The notes: a model not told the origin generated them from the sequence alone. 64,000 nt of DNA from Pyrinomonadaceae bacterium (GCA_036277115.1 DASUNM010000021.1:310001-374000), one strand, 5' to 3'. Numbered from the stretch's first letter, positions 16,313 through 25,818 are shown. Numbers and translations: made by a program.

Positions 16313-17239
16313 CTAGGACCCGCGAAACGACGTCTCGAGTTCTCGGGTTGCTTTATCGACGGCTCGCTCCGCCTCCTGCAACGCCTTAGCCGCTTCTATT
16401 AATTCCGCATCGATACTCTGCACGCGTTCGATCGCATCTTCGGATGAAGCGCTTGCTTTCTTGAAGCGCTCTTCGGCCTGGCGCTTCTGCTTCTCGGCTT
16501 CTTTCGCGACGGCCTCGGCCCGCTTCTGCGCAGCTTCCAGACTCTTTGTCATCGCACGCGCCGCGGCCAAAGACTTCTTTGATACTTGCAGCGAAGCCTT
16601 TGCGGCATTTATTCGTGCTTGTCGCTCTTCACGCTGAGTTGTGTCGGCAGCCGCTTTTGTGCTTTCCGGTTTACTTGAAGCAGTGACTGATGTTTTTGGC
16701 GGACTCACTTTCGGCGGATCCGGCGCGCGCTTCTCTTTAACGGCGCTGGGGACGAACGAGCCGAATGAATCGAAGCCGGGTGGATCGACGTCCTGCGTTA
16801 GTCGCCCCGGTGTCAGTCCTTCGGAAAGTGTTTCGTATGACGAGAGCGCTTCGAGGGTCGTGGTAATGCGTCGCAGCGTATCGAGTGACGGGTTGTGACC
16901 AGCGTCGCGGAGGACTTCAGTGGCCAGATCGGAAAGCTGCGAGAGCGCCTCGCGTCGTCCGTCCAGAGCTTCCCGCATGTTGGCCATCTTCCCGGACGTC
17001 TGGGCCTTGCGGAATCTTTGCCCGGTCGCCAGCAATTCGTCGAATTCTTCGCGATGCGTCCAATAGAGTTGGTTCACAGTCCAGGCAGAGACGGGCGGCT
17101 TGGCTAGCGTCTTAACGCGTTCCGCCTCATCCGCATTCCCATCCTTCTTGAGTTGAGCGGCCAGTTTCTTGCGCCCGCCGATGAATTCGGTCAAGGGAAG
17201 CTTAAATAGTCCATCAATCGGGTCTTCGCGTTTGGGCAT
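16313..17239 (-). CDS. Coiled-coil protein of unknown function
   Basis: 308 aa. Residues 1-130 are a helical domain containing PLTEFIGGRKKLAAQLKKDG, then KPPVSAWTVNQLYWTHREEFDELL, a pattern I recognise from uncharacterised proteins in several phyla. Residues 140-190 are a Pro/Ser/Lys linker. Residues 195-300 are an Ala/Glu/Lys/Arg-rich coiled coil. No signal peptide or membrane segment. It may bind nucleic acid or act as a scaffold; neither is shown. Confidence 0.65.
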   Translation of the reverse strand: MPKREDPIDGLFKLPLTEFIGGRKKLAAQLKKDGNADEAERVKTLAKPPVSAWTVNQLYWTHREEFDELLATGQRFRKAQTSGKMANMREALDGRREALSQLSDLATEVLRDAGHNPSLDTLRRITTTLEALSSYETLSEGLTPGRLTQDVDPPGFDSFGSFVPSAVKEKRAPDPPKVSPPKTSVTASSKPESTKAAADTTQREERQARINAAKASLQVSKKSLAAARAMTKSLEAAQKRAEAVAKEAEKQKRQAEERFKKASASSEDAIERVQSIDAELIEAAKALQEAERAVDKATRELETSFRGS

Positions 17240-17290
17240 TTAGCTAATCGGATCTTTTCCGTTTCATCACTGCCGAGTGTGGGCAGAGGG

Positions 17291-18808
17291 TTATCTCGTC
17301 GCCGATGTCTTAGCCAATCGTTTTAACTCCAGCTTCATTTTTGCCAAAGCTGTCGCCGCGCGAGGATCGTTCACCAGGTTCCTCATCTCAAATGGATCGG
17401 CTCGTAGATCGTAGAGTTCATCCATGCCGTCCAGCTCGAGATAGTGGACATACTTCCAGTTATCAGTGCGCACCGCCTGGTAGCTCATCTGCAGAATACG
17501 AGGAAACACCTTGTCTGAGTAATACTCAATCAGAAACGAATTTCTCCAGGCGCGCCGGCTGCCGGTCATCAATGGGACAAGCGAATGGCCCTCAATAGTC
17601 TTCGGTACCGGGACACCTGCTAATTCCAAAATTGTAGGCGCGAGATCGATGTTGAGGGCCGGCTCGTTTCGCACCGTGCCAGGGCTGATTCGCCTGGGAT
17701 ATCGCACCAGCAAAGGCATGCGGATTGATTCTTCATATGCCAGTCGTCGCTCGACGCTGAGTCCGTGTTCACCGTAGAAGTAGCCGTTGTCACTCGCAAA
17801 CACAATTACCGTGTTGTCGAGTTGGCCGGTTTGCTTCAAAGCGGTGAGGATTTCACCGACTCCTTCCTCAACCGCCATGAATGAACGCTGCCGCCCGAGT
17901 ATCGCTTCGTCACTGGTGACCGTGCGTGCGCCCAGAGGCGTCAGGTTGCCGATGCGGCGCTGCAATGCCGGCTTGTCGTGGGGCGCGCGCCCGTAACTCG
18001 CTCGCCGTGGAATTCTCGCCCCGGCGTAAAGACCACGATGACGATCGGCCGGAATAAAAACTTCTGCGTGCGCAAGATTCACGCTGCCATCATCGTGCTG
18101 CATCACTTCGGGATGTATGGCCTTATGCGCCAGATAAATCAGAAATGGTTTGTCGTGACGCCGTTTGATGAATTCGACCGCATGGCCGTTCAGTAGATCT
18201 GTGATGTAGCCGGAACCCTTAACCGAGACGCCGTCAATGTTGAAATCAGGATCACGATAAGAGCCCTGGCCTTTGAAACTCACCCAACGATCAAACCCCG
18301 GGCGCGGTGTGTCGTCGTTTCCCATATGCCACTTGCCGATAAACGCGGTTTCGTATCCCGCCTCTTTTAACAGCAGCGGAAATGTAATCAGACGATGACT
18401 GGCGGCGGAACGGTCAACGTTGTCGATGATCCCATGTGTGTGCGGATACTGTCCGGTCAGAAAACCGGCGCGCGAAGGCGAGCAAAGCGGCGTGGTCATG
18501 AAGGCGTTGCGAAAGTACGCGCCCTCTCGGCCGAGCCGGTCTATGTTTGGCGTCTTGAGATAAGGATGACCCGCTATGCCGAGCTCGTCCCACCGCAAAT
18601 CGTCAACCAGGATGAAGACGATGTTAGGTCGCGAGTTGACGGAACGAGGCTGGTTGGCAAAGCGCGATGCGGGAAAGATCAGAACGAGAAAAACCAAGAC
18701 GATGCTGACGACAAAACGCTTCTTGTGTATCGCGAGCAATTTATGCCACCGGGTGCAGAAGCGCACGCTGCAGCTTTTTTCAATCGCCCTGAAGCCTTGC
18801 CGCTTCAT
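17291..18808 (-). CDS. Sulfatase (type I, formylglycine-dependent)
   Basis: 505 aa. Residues 31-48 (RFVVSIVLVFLVLIFPAS) are a signal peptide or anchor. Mature residues begin with RPNIVFILVDDLRWDELG, whose two Asp residues bind calcium. The signature CSPSRAGFLTG at Cys109 is the site converted to formylglycine. GKWHMG and ASDNGYFYGEHG supply further active-site residues. The C-terminal region matches the N-acetylglucosamine-6-sulfatase/arylsulfatase A group. It hydrolyses sulfate esters in the periplasm or outside. A sulfatase-activating enzyme is not in the window. A NTF2-like gene lies 38 bp upstream. Confidence 0.9.
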   Translation of the reverse strand: MKRQGFRAIEKSCSVRFCTRWHKLLAIHKKRFVVSIVLVFLVLIFPASRFANQPRSVNSRPNIVFILVDDLRWDELGIAGHPYLKTPNIDRLGREGAYFRNAFMTTPLCSPSRAGFLTGQYPHTHGIIDNVDRSAASHRLITFPLLLKEAGYETAFIGKWHMGNDDTPRPGFDRWVSFKGQGSYRDPDFNIDGVSVKGSGYITDLLNGHAVEFIKRRHDKPFLIYLAHKAIHPEVMQHDDGSVNLAHAEVFIPADRHRGLYAGARIPRRASYGRAPHDKPALQRRIGNLTPLGARTVTSDEAILGRQRSFMAVEEGVGEILTALKQTGQLDNTVIVFASDNGYFYGEHGLSVERRLAYEESIRMPLLVRYPRRISPGTVRNEPALNIDLAPTILELAGVPVPKTIEGHSLVPLMTGSRRAWRNSFLIEYYSDKVFPRILQMSYQAVRTDNWKYVHYLELDGMDELYDLRADPFEMRNLVNDPRAATALAKMKLELKRLAKTSATR

Positions 18809-18846
18809 CGCATCGATTTCCGCGAGGTTGAACGAGTCCTTTCGCG

Positions 18847-19233
18847 CTAGTTTTCGGGATGAAGATAGAAAACCTTGCTAATGATCTTCCATTCGCCGTC
18901 GGTCTTTAGCAGCGTGAACATGTCCGTGAATTTATGGCCGGTCCAGTTATCCAGTTCGACGCGCGCGGTCGCAATGGTGCCCTGAATGTCGATGTTGCCG
19001 ATGTTGGATTTGAGTTCAGTAGCCGGGCCGTTGCCGTCGTTCCAGTCAAACAGCGTCTGGATCGGGCCGCCGATCAAGTCTGGCCCAATGTAGCCGTAGA
19101 TGGTCGCTCCATCGTGGAACGCCGGCTTCATGTCATTGCCTTTACCTGACCTGCCGCCATCGATGTACGTTTGAATCGTGCGCGCGATCGCTTCGCGGTC
19201 GTCGGTTGAAGTCATTTTCTGCTCTGCCTGCAT
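18847..19233 (-). CDS. NTF2-like (putative lumazine-binding) protein
   Basis: 128 aa. The NTF2-like cone fold of the Lumazine_bd_2 type is suggested by DREAIARTIQTYIDGGRSGKGNDMKPAF, then a hydrophobic ATIYGYIG, and a C-terminal TDMFTLLKTDGEWKIISKVFY. This family is usually a small-molecule-binding or isomerase-like fold; the name does not prove lumazine binding. No signal peptide is seen. Its stop lies 38 bp before the sulfatase start on the same strand. Confidence 0.78.
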   Translation of the reverse strand: MQAEQKMTSTDDREAIARTIQTYIDGGRSGKGNDMKPAFHDGATIYGYIGPDLIGGPIQTLFDWNDGNGPATELKSNIGNIDIQGTIATARVELDNWTGHKFTDMFTLLKTDGEWKIISKVFYLHPEN

Positions 19234-19270
19234 TCGCGGATTCTCCTTGTTGAGGTCAGTACCGGGAGCG

Positions 19271-19377
19271 ATAGCGACCGGGTTGAACTTCGGGTGATTA
19301 ATAGTTGCGGTGAGACCCGGTCGCTATTCTCGACTTCGTCGAGAACCCTCACCCTGCCCTCTCCCAAAGGGAGAGGG
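19271..19377. repeat. Intergenic hairpin pair
   Basis: A perfect 13-bp inverted repeat (ATAGCGACCGGGT at 19271; complement at 19315) is followed by a 9-bp hairpin (CCCTCTCCC-AAA-GGGAGAGGG at 19357-19377). There is no adjacent T-run, so a repeat is likelier than a standard terminator. Confidence 0.55.
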
Positions 19378-19435
19378 ATTAGCTCCCGGAAGTGACTTCA
19401 TTAACGTCCGTCTTCGAGTCAATCGATCGAAGATA

Positions 19436-19900
19436 CTATGGTACTGGGTCCTTTGGTCCGGCGGGTTGCGCCGGGTTGACGTGAATGCTGCTGTCGTTCG
19501 AATCGATGTAGAAGTGGTTGGTGCCGGAGCCGGCGTCGACCGGATCCGCGTTAAGCGTATACGACGAACTCGAGTTTGCCGTTTTCGGCGTGACGTTCAG
19601 GGTATAGAGATAGCCGTCCGCAACTGGCGGGTTCCCGGAGAATTTTGAACTTAAGAACTCTTCCTTGGTTAGCTGTTCGAAGGTACCAAACGTCCGCGAG
19701 CGCGTGTTGTAGTACTGGATCTGAACGGCTGAGATTGTCTTAAGGTTCTGAATCGTGGCCGCTTCATTTCCCGAACGGTTTGCTGCACGCCAGCCCACTA
19801 CAGCCGCACCAATCAAAATGCCGATAATGGCAATCACGATCATCAGCTCGATGAGCGTGAAGCCCTGTTCGTTACGTCTTGCCTTGAGGGTGTTCTTCAT
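19436..19900 (-). CDS. Type IV pilin-like (GspG/PilA-type) protein
   Basis: 154 aa from ATG 19900, chosen because AAGGAA lies 8 nt upstream and it gives a normal prepilin leader. The short basic leader ends in G before FTLIELMIVIAIIGILIGAAVVG, the prepilin peptidase site and N-terminal helix, with Glu5 present. The C-terminal part is a globular head rich in Ser, Asn and Asp, without the disulfide pair. It would be processed by PilD and assembled as a pilus or pseudopilus subunit. No assembly genes are adjacent, so pilus versus secretion system cannot be decided. Confidence 0.85.
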   Translation of the reverse strand: MKNTLKARRNEQGFTLIELMIVIAIIGILIGAAVVGWRAANRSGNEAATIQNLKTISAVQIQYYNTRSRTFGTFEQLTKEEFLSSKFSGNPPVADGYLYTLNVTPKTANSSSSYTLNADPVDAGSGTNHFYIDSNDSSIHVNPAQPAGPKDPVP

Positions 19901-20067
19901 GAAAGTTCCTTTGCTAAAAACGACTCGCAGCGCCGCAAGTTCCAAAAGAAGCGGCGCGCCAGCCTGACCGCCAAATCTTACCACCGCCGAGAATCGTCAC
20001 GCTAATCAGGTCCGCCGCCCAAAGGAAGATAGCGAGCGCCTGATAATGCATGTAAAATGGCGGCTTG

Positions 20068-21042
20068 ATGAGAAACCTTCGCACCGCCGATGCCCCGCTC
20101 GTGACCACCGCAGAGAAAGTCAATCTGCTGCAAGCCGAAATCGAGCGCGTTATTCGCGGAAAGACAGAGGCTGTGCGCCTGGCAATCGTCACGCTTCTGG
20201 CCGGCGGACATCTGCTGGTTGAGGACGTGCCCGGGGTAGGGAAGACGACTTTGGCGCACGCCCTGGCGCGGGCCCTGGACTGTTCATTCCAGCGGATTCA
20301 ATTCACGTCAGACCTCTTGCCGTCGGATGTGATCGGCTTGTCGGTTTACGATCAGACGTCCACGACATTTGAATGGCGGCAGGGACCGATCTTTGCGAAC
20401 GTAATCCTGGCCGACGAAATCAACCGCACCACGCCCAAGACCCAGTCCGCATTGCTGGAAGCCATGGCCGAGGGGCACGTCACCGTAGAGGGCGTCACGC
20501 ATCAACTTCCGCAGCCGTTCATCGTGATGGCGACGCAGAATCCGATCGAGCACCACGGCACCTATCCGCTGCCCGAGTCGCAAGTGGATCGATTCATGCT
20601 CCGTCTGCGAATCGGCTATCCGGGTCTAATTGATGAAAAGCAGATGCTCCGCGACCGCGAACACGCAGAGCCGCTCGACGAAGTGCAGACGGTTATGACA
20701 GCCGAAGAGATTCTCGAATTACAGAGAGCGGTCGCCAAAGTCACCGTTGATGACGCGATCGTGGATTACTTAATGCGGATCGTAGCCGCGACGCGTAACT
20801 CTGAGATGCTCGATCTCGGCGTTAGTCCGCGCGGCACGCTCGCGTTGTTCCGGGCGGCGCAGGCGCTCGCGCTGACAGAAGAACGCGATTACTGCATCCC
20901 CGACGACGTGAAGCGACTCGTCATTCCTGTGTTCGCCCACCGTATTACCGTGAGCTCGCGTTACGCCTCTGCGATGCGCCGGAGCGAAGAAGCCGAAGCC
21001 GTGCTTCACGAGATCCTAAAGAGTGTCAGCGTGCCGCTCTAA
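20068..21042 (+). CDS. MoxR-family AAA+ ATPase
   Basis: 324 aa from ATG 20068; a TTG just before is also possible. Walker A reads EDVPGVGKTT, Walker B ILADEINRTTPKTQ, and sensor motifs follow in ATQNPIEHHGTYPLPESQ and DRF. The C-terminal lid contains VSPRGTLALFRAAQALAL. MoxR ATPases act as chaperones that insert cofactors or remodel complexes, usually with DUF58 and vWA proteins. The DUF58 gene follows 51 bp downstream. Confidence 0.92.
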   Translation: MRNLRTADAPLVTTAEKVNLLQAEIERVIRGKTEAVRLAIVTLLAGGHLLVEDVPGVGKTTLAHALARALDCSFQRIQFTSDLLPSDVIGLSVYDQTSTTFEWRQGPIFANVILADEINRTTPKTQSALLEAMAEGHVTVEGVTHQLPQPFIVMATQNPIEHHGTYPLPESQVDRFMLRLRIGYPGLIDEKQMLRDREHAEPLDEVQTVMTAEEILELQRAVAKVTVDDAIVDYLMRIVAATRNSEMLDLGVSPRGTLALFRAAQALALTEERDYCIPDDVKRLVIPVFAHRITVSSRYASAMRRSEEAEAVLHEILKSVSVPL

Positions 21043-21043
21043 A

Positions 21044-21160
21044 ATTGCGAATTTCGAATTGCGGATTTCGAAATTCGACAACTACTTGTCATTGTGAATA
21101 GTGAAAGCACGTCAAATCGCGGTCCCGGAACAGAAATTCGCAATTCGCAATCCGAAATCC
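21044..21160. repeat. Direct/inverted TTGCGAATT-type repeat
   Basis: Short repeats of GCGAATTTCGAATTGCGGATTTC (in part) occur at 21046-21076 and, inverted, at 21132-21164. The right arm lies inside the start of the DUF58 coding sequence and encodes its low-complexity residues 13-24. Confidence 0.5.
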
Positions 21161-22491
21161 GAAATCTTCTCGCCCGTTGGCGTAACGCGATTCTCGGCAC
21201 CCTTTTGGTGCTTGCCGGTCTTGCGACCGCACTCTTCACAATTTTTGCCCGGCGCATTGGCGACCCGGGATTGGTCGGCACGGGCGCCGTCGCTTCACTC
21301 ATCTTCGCCCTCCTGATCACGATTCTGATCGTGCCGCCCCTGGCGCGCTCTGCGTACGCTGAAGTGGGCCGGCGCGGGTTGCCTTTGGAAGTCACGAGCG
21401 GCGGAGTCATTTTCATCGTTATTCTTTTGATCGTCGCGCTGGCCGCATGGAACACGGGGAACAATCTGTTGTTTCTGGTGTTTTCGATCATGCTTTCGAC
21501 TCTGTTCGTGTCGTGGGCGGTGGCGCGTCTGGCGCTGCGCGACCTGACCGCAGCGGCGCGCTTTCCCGATCACATCTTCGCCGGTGAGCCCGCCGAAGTG
21601 CTGGTCACCGTCAAGAATGAAAAGCGAGCGCTGCCTTCGTTCTCAATCCTGGTCGAAGCGCGTGGCCCATCCGGCAAGTCAAAGCCGCAGAGATGGAAGC
21701 ACCGGGTCCGGTATTTGAAACGCACGCTCGGCTATTTCACGTACGTGCCCCATCGCGCGTCGGCCGAGCAAACGGTCGAGCAACTCTTCCCCAAGCGCGG
21801 TCACATTCTGGTCACCGGTTTCGAGCTTTCGACGCGATTTCCGTTCGGATTCTTCCGTCACCGCCGTCGCTTGAAGACGCGCGAAGTCGACATCGTCGTC
21901 TATCCAAAGCCGCAACCAATTCCTGACGAGCTACACCTGCTGCCGCTTTTCACGGGCCAGCGGACTTCATTTCGCCGCGGCTTCGGCCACGACTTACTTT
22001 TATTGCGTGATTATCAGGCGCACGACGAATTGCGGCACATCGATTGGAAGGCGACGGCGCGCGCGCGGCGATTGACCGTGCGCGAGTTCGCGGCCGAAGA
22101 CGAGCGGCGCATTACGATCATGCTGGACACGCGTCTGACGGAAGACATCGATCGAGAGAACTTCCGGATTCGATTCGAAAATGGAGTTGTCCAGGCGGCG
22201 TCGCTGGTAAAACACTTCATCGACGAGCGCGCAGAAGTTTCACTAGTGCTCGGCTCAGAACGTGGACCGTATAGCACCGGGCCGGAGCAGTTGTACGCTT
22301 GCCTGAGAAGACTGGCGATGGCGCGTTACGAAGAGAAGGTCCCGAGCGATTTCTGGCCGAGCGCGATCACCGAAGGAGTTGAGTTGCGCGGGCACCAACC
22401 GGATGGAAACTACTCGATTCTGCTGACTGCCGCACCGCAGGGATCGATTCCCGCGCACATCTGGCGGCGGGCGTTTGTGATTTTCCTGTGA
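21094..22491 (+). CDS. DUF58-domain membrane protein
   Basis: 465 aa from GTG 21094. Two membrane helices lie at about 32-85 and 105-145 (ILGTLLVLAGLATALF; IFIVILLIVALAAWNTG-type). The DUF58 signature follows: GFGHDLLLLRDYQAHDELRHIDWKATAR, read in part as RDYQxHDxLRxIDWKA, then TVREFAAEDERRITIMLD. It is usually a partner of MoxR ATPases. The first 24 residues derive from a dispersed repeat and may not be translated; a downstream non-ATG start cannot be excluded. It converges with fmt, with one base between the stops. Confidence 0.85.
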   Translation: MNSESTSNRGPGTEIRNSQSEIRNLLARWRNAILGTLLVLAGLATALFTIFARRIGDPGLVGTGAVASLIFALLITILIVPPLARSAYAEVGRRGLPLEVTSGGVIFIVILLIVALAAWNTGNNLLFLVFSIMLSTLFVSWAVARLALRDLTAAARFPDHIFAGEPAEVLVTVKNEKRALPSFSILVEARGPSGKSKPQRWKHRVRYLKRTLGYFTYVPHRASAEQTVEQLFPKRGHILVTGFELSTRFPFGFFRHRRRLKTREVDIVVYPKPQPIPDELHLLPLFTGQRTSFRRGFGHDLLLLRDYQAHDELRHIDWKATARARRLTVREFAAEDERRITIMLDTRLTEDIDRENFRIRFENGVVQAASLVKHFIDERAEVSLVLGSERGPYSTGPEQLYACLRRLAMARYEEKVPSDFWPSAITEGVELRGHQPDGNYSILLTAAPQGSIPAHIWRRAFVIFL

Positions 22492-22492
22492 G

Positions 22493-23422
22493 CTAACCGA
22501 GCGACTCACCAATCTGCGGATGAACGCCGTTGATGAAATCGCGCGCCGTCATCCGGCGCGATCCTTCCATCTGCAATTGACTAACTCGCAAACCAGTTGA
22601 ATCACCGGCTGAGACGACCAGTTCGTCGCCATCGACCTTTAAGATTCGCCCGTTGGCCTCGCTAACTTCAACGGTTTGTTGCGGCTGTGCTTCCCAAATA
22701 ATTAGACGGCGAGATTTGTATAACGTGTGAGCATTTGGCCAGGGTTGGAAACCGCGCACGCGTCGCTCGATCTCAAACGCATCCAGCGCCCAGTCGATGA
22801 GACCGTCTTCGCGCTTGAGGATCGGCGCGAGCGTGGATTCCGGATCAAGTTGTGGCTTTGGTTCGATGTCGTGCAGATTCTTAAGGGTTTCACTAATCAG
22901 TTCGGCCCCCATTACGGATAGGCGGGACATGAGTTCCGGAGCGGTTTCGCGCTCACCGATCTTCGTGGCCTGTTGAAGCAGAACTGGTCCGGCATCGAGT
23001 TCCTGCACAATCTTCATCGTGGTGACGCCGGTTTCTTCTTCACCGTTTATGATCGCCCAGTTCACCGGCGCGGCGCCACGATACTTTGGCAGGAGGGAGA
23101 AGTGGACGTTGATGCAGCCGTGCTTCGGCGCGTTCAGGAATTCAGCCGGCAGAATTTTTCCATAAGCAACAACTACGGCGACATCCGCTTGGTGCGAGGC
23201 GAACAACTCTTTCGCTTCCGGAGTTCTAATCTTTTGCAGTTGATGAATTGTGAGGTGGTTTTCAATCGCGAATTCTTTCACGGGCGACTGATGCAGCTTC
23301 TTTCCGCGCCCGGCCGGTTTGTCCGGCTGCGTCCAGACCGAGACGATTTCATGACCGTCATCAACCAGCCGTCGCAAAGACGGCACGGCAGATTCAGGCG
23401 TACCCATGAAAACAATGCGCAT
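22493..23422 (-). CDS. fmt: Methionyl-tRNA formyltransferase
   Basis: About 309 aa from ATG 23422, which begins MRIVFMGTPESAVPSL as is typical; an upstream ATG adds 11 unsupported residues. The catalytic core HFSLLPKYRGAAPVNWAI and VQELDAGPVLLQ supply Asn, His and Asp. The C-terminal OB-like domain (RRVRGFQPWPNAH) recognises initiator tRNA. It transfers the formyl group to methionyl-tRNA in the cytoplasm. def, the usual partner, is further upstream on the same strand, separated by pruA and repeats. Confidence 0.95.
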   Translation of the reverse strand: MRIVFMGTPESAVPSLRRLVDDGHEIVSVWTQPDKPAGRGKKLHQSPVKEFAIENHLTIHQLQKIRTPEAKELFASHQADVAVVVAYGKILPAEFLNAPKHGCINVHFSLLPKYRGAAPVNWAIINGEEETGVTTMKIVQELDAGPVLLQQATKIGERETAPELMSRLSVMGAELISETLKNLHDIEPKPQLDPESTLAPILKREDGLIDWALDAFEIERRVRGFQPWPNAHTLYKSRRLIIWEAQPQQTVEVSEANGRILKVDGDELVVSAGDSTGLRVSQLQMEGSRRMTARDFINGVHPQIGESLG

Positions 23423-23465
23423 TGTTGAGCAGTTTACAGTTAACGAGCCGTGCACGACAGATGAA

Positions 23466-23606
23466 GCAGCCGCGTAGCGGCAGAATGTTTATAGAAAAGA
23501 AGTTCTCATGAAGAATTCAGCCGGTGGAAAATGCAACGCATTATCCACCGGCTGCTCATTCTGTGACTCCGGAATCTATAAACATCTCGCGCCTACGGCG
23601 CGATAA
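23466..23606. repeat. Nested palindromic (REP-like) element
   Basis: Outer arms GCCGCGTAGCGGC and TCGCGCCTACGGCGCGA are each palindromic and are followed inward by ATGTTTATAG and CTATAAACAT. The centre is a 10-bp hairpin AGCCGGTGGA/TCCACCGGCT. It ends directly at the pruA stop codon. Confidence 0.65.
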
Positions 23607-25193
23607 TCAGATCGCCGTGCCGGCTTCGGCGCGTTTCCTCGTCGCGCCAACTTTCTCGGACGAAAGCTTTGCCTGCATAAACAGCAGAAGGTAGTCGCGA
23701 CCGCCGGCCTTGGAATCGGTGCCTGACATGTTGAAACCGCCAAAGGGATGCACGCCAACCAGCGCGCCAGTGCATTTGCGATTCAAGTACAAATTACCAA
23801 CATGGAATTCGTTACGTGCGCGATCGAGTTTCGCTTCGTCAGTGGAGTAAACCGCTCCGGTCAGACCGAACTGTGTGTCGTTCGCAATCTCCAACGCGTG
23901 GTCGTAGTTGTCTGCTTTAATAACAGCCAGAACCGGGCCGAAGATCTCTTCCTGCTCGATGGTCGAGCCCGGTTTCACATCGGAAATCACCGTTGGTTCG
24001 ATGAAAAAGCCTTGCTCGCCGTCTGAGCCGCCGCCGGCAATCAACCGCCCGCCTTCAGCCTGGCCTTTTTCGATGTAGCCGTTGATGGACTTGAAAGCTT
24101 TCTCGTTGATCACGGCGCTCATAGTGATGCTGTTGTCGGATGGAGCGCCGAGCTTAATCTTCGCCGTGCGCTCAGCAATCTTCTCAATCATCGGATCGTA
24201 AATGCGCGCATCGATGATGGCTCGCGAGCAGGCGGAACACTTTTGACCCTGGAAGCCGAATGCGGCTTGCACAACGCCCGTTGCGGCCTCTTCGAGATCG
24301 GCGTCCTCGGCGACGATGATCGCGTCTTTGCCGCCCATCTCAGCCACGACACGTTTGATCCAAAGCTGCCCATCGTGCACCTTCGCCGCGCGTTCATTGA
24401 TGCGCAGGCCAACCTCTTTCGAGCCGGTGAACGCGATGTAACGCGTCTTGGGATGATCGACCACGACATCGCCAACTTCCGCGCCTGAGCCGGTCATGAA
24501 GTTCACGACACCCGCAGGCATGCCGGCTTCTTCAAGCAATTCAAAAAACTTGTAAGCGATGGTCGGTGCGTCGGATGAAGGCTTCAGAACGACTGTGTTA
24601 CCGGTGACGATTGAAGCCGCAGTCATGCCCGCCATGATCGCGAGGGGAAAGTTCCAGGGTGGAATCACCGCGCCCACGCCGAGCGGAATGTATTCAAGCT
24701 GATTGTCCTCGCCTTTGAGTTTCGTCAGCGGCTGGTCACCCGCGTAGCGCAGCATCTCGCGCGCGTAGAACTCAAGAAAGTCGATTGCCTCGGCGGTGTC
24801 GCCGTCGGCCTCGGGCCAGGACTTCGCGACTTCGTGAATCATCCATGCCGAGAATTCATGCTTGCGCTCGCGCAGCGTTGCGGCGACGCGGAACAAAAGA
24901 TCGGCGCGCTCCTGGGCCGGAACGTTGCGCCACGTTTTAAAGGCCTCAGCAGCACTCTCGACGGCTTTATTAGCCAACTCTTTGGTGGCTTTGTGAAACT
25001 TGCCGACGACCTGCGTGCGATTGGCCGGATTAATGCTGTCCAGCGTATCGCCGGTCTTGATCCGTTCGCCGCCAATGACAAGCGGGTATTCGTTGCCGAG
25101 CTCCGCTTTTACCTTTTCAAGGGCGTCGCGCATTGCCTGTGCATTTTCTTCTTTGCTGAAATCAGTAAATGGTTCGTTTTGAAATTCAGTCAT
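23607..25193 (-). CDS. pruA: 1-pyrroline-5-carboxylate dehydrogenase (PruA type)
   Basis: 528 aa. The aldehyde dehydrogenase fold is complete: PLGVGAVIPPWNFPLAIMAG, the glycine motif FTGSKEVGLRI, catalytic Glu in VAEMGGKDAIIV and catalytic Cys in GFQGQKCSACSR. N-terminal NANRTQVV-like and KTWRNVPAQERADLL features match the P5C dehydrogenase subgroup. It oxidises glutamate gamma-semialdehyde to glutamate with NAD, the second step of proline catabolism. Proline dehydrogenase is not in the window. It lies between def and fmt on the same strand, flanked by repeats. Confidence 0.93.
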   Translation of the reverse strand: MTEFQNEPFTDFSKEENAQAMRDALEKVKAELGNEYPLVIGGERIKTGDTLDSINPANRTQVVGKFHKATKELANKAVESAAEAFKTWRNVPAQERADLLFRVAATLRERKHEFSAWMIHEVAKSWPEADGDTAEAIDFLEFYAREMLRYAGDQPLTKLKGEDNQLEYIPLGVGAVIPPWNFPLAIMAGMTAASIVTGNTVVLKPSSDAPTIAYKFFELLEEAGMPAGVVNFMTGSGAEVGDVVVDHPKTRYIAFTGSKEVGLRINERAAKVHDGQLWIKRVVAEMGGKDAIIVAEDADLEEAATGVVQAAFGFQGQKCSACSRAIIDARIYDPMIEKIAERTAKIKLGAPSDNSITMSAVINEKAFKSINGYIEKGQAEGGRLIAGGGSDGEQGFFIEPTVISDVKPGSTIEQEEIFGPVLAVIKADNYDHALEIANDTQFGLTGAVYSTDEAKLDRARNEFHVGNLYLNRKCTGALVGVHPFGGFNMSGTDSKAGGRDYLLLFMQAKLSSEKVGATRKRAEAGTAI

Positions 25194-25208
25194 GGTTTTT
25201 CCTTTGTG

Positions 25209-25299
25209 TTTCTCTGTGGGCCGCTGCGTCTCTGTGGTTGATGAGCCTTCCGATAGTATTCACCACAGAGGCACAGAGGACTCACAGAGAACACCGAGA
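25209..25299. repeat. CACAGAG-type inverted repeat
   Basis: Arms TCTCTGTG...CTCTGTGGT (25211-25238) and CACCACAGAGGCACAGAGG (25261-25279) face each other across about 22 bp. The right arm ends at the def stop codon. Same family as 25911-26043 and 32311-32386. Confidence 0.65.
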
Positions 25300-25818
25300 C
25301 TACTCAGGCCATTCGCCGGCCTTCTGCAATTTCCTGACCTTTCGTTTGACGATCTCGCGCTTGAGCGGCGTTATGCGATTTACATAAAGGATGCCGTCGC
25401 AATGATCCGTTTCGTGGAGCAGACATCGTCCCTCAAGCTCTATTCCCTCGATCTCGTACTGCTTACCAGTAAGATCGTGGCCGCGCGCGATCACGCGCAT
25501 GCTGCGAGACACCTTTGAGTAAATACCCGGAATCGAGAGGCAGCCTTCTTCACCGTCCTGTTTGCCTTCCTGCACGATGATCTCAGGATTGGCCATGAAA
25601 TAACGGCTTGCCGGATCTTTTCCGCCCGAACAATCCATCACAAACAGACGCTTCGCGATGCCGACCTGGACGCCGGCCAGTCCGACGCCGGGCGCGGCAT
25701 ACATCGTTTCGAACATGTCATCGGCCAGCTTCCTTAGATCGTCGTCGAATTTGGTAACGGGATCAGCGGGGGTTTCTAAAATCGGATTGGGCCAGGTAAC
25801 CAGTTTCAATACTGCCAT
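25300..25818 (-). CDS. def: Peptide deformylase
   Basis: 172 aa. The three metal motifs are seen: GVGLAGVQVG (motif I, with G in place of the more usual A), EGCLSIPG (motif II) and HETDH (motif III). Cys and the two His bind Fe2+ or similar. It removes the formyl group from nascent N-termini. Coupled in function to fmt on the same strand. Confidence 0.96.
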   Translation of the reverse strand: MAVLKLVTWPNPILETPADPVTKFDDDLRKLADDMFETMYAAPGVGLAGVQVGIAKRLFVMDCSGGKDPASRYFMANPEIIVQEGKQDGEEGCLSIPGIYSKVSRSMRVIARGHDLTGKQYEIEGIELEGRCLLHETDHCDGILYVNRITPLKREIVKRKVRKLQKAGEWPE

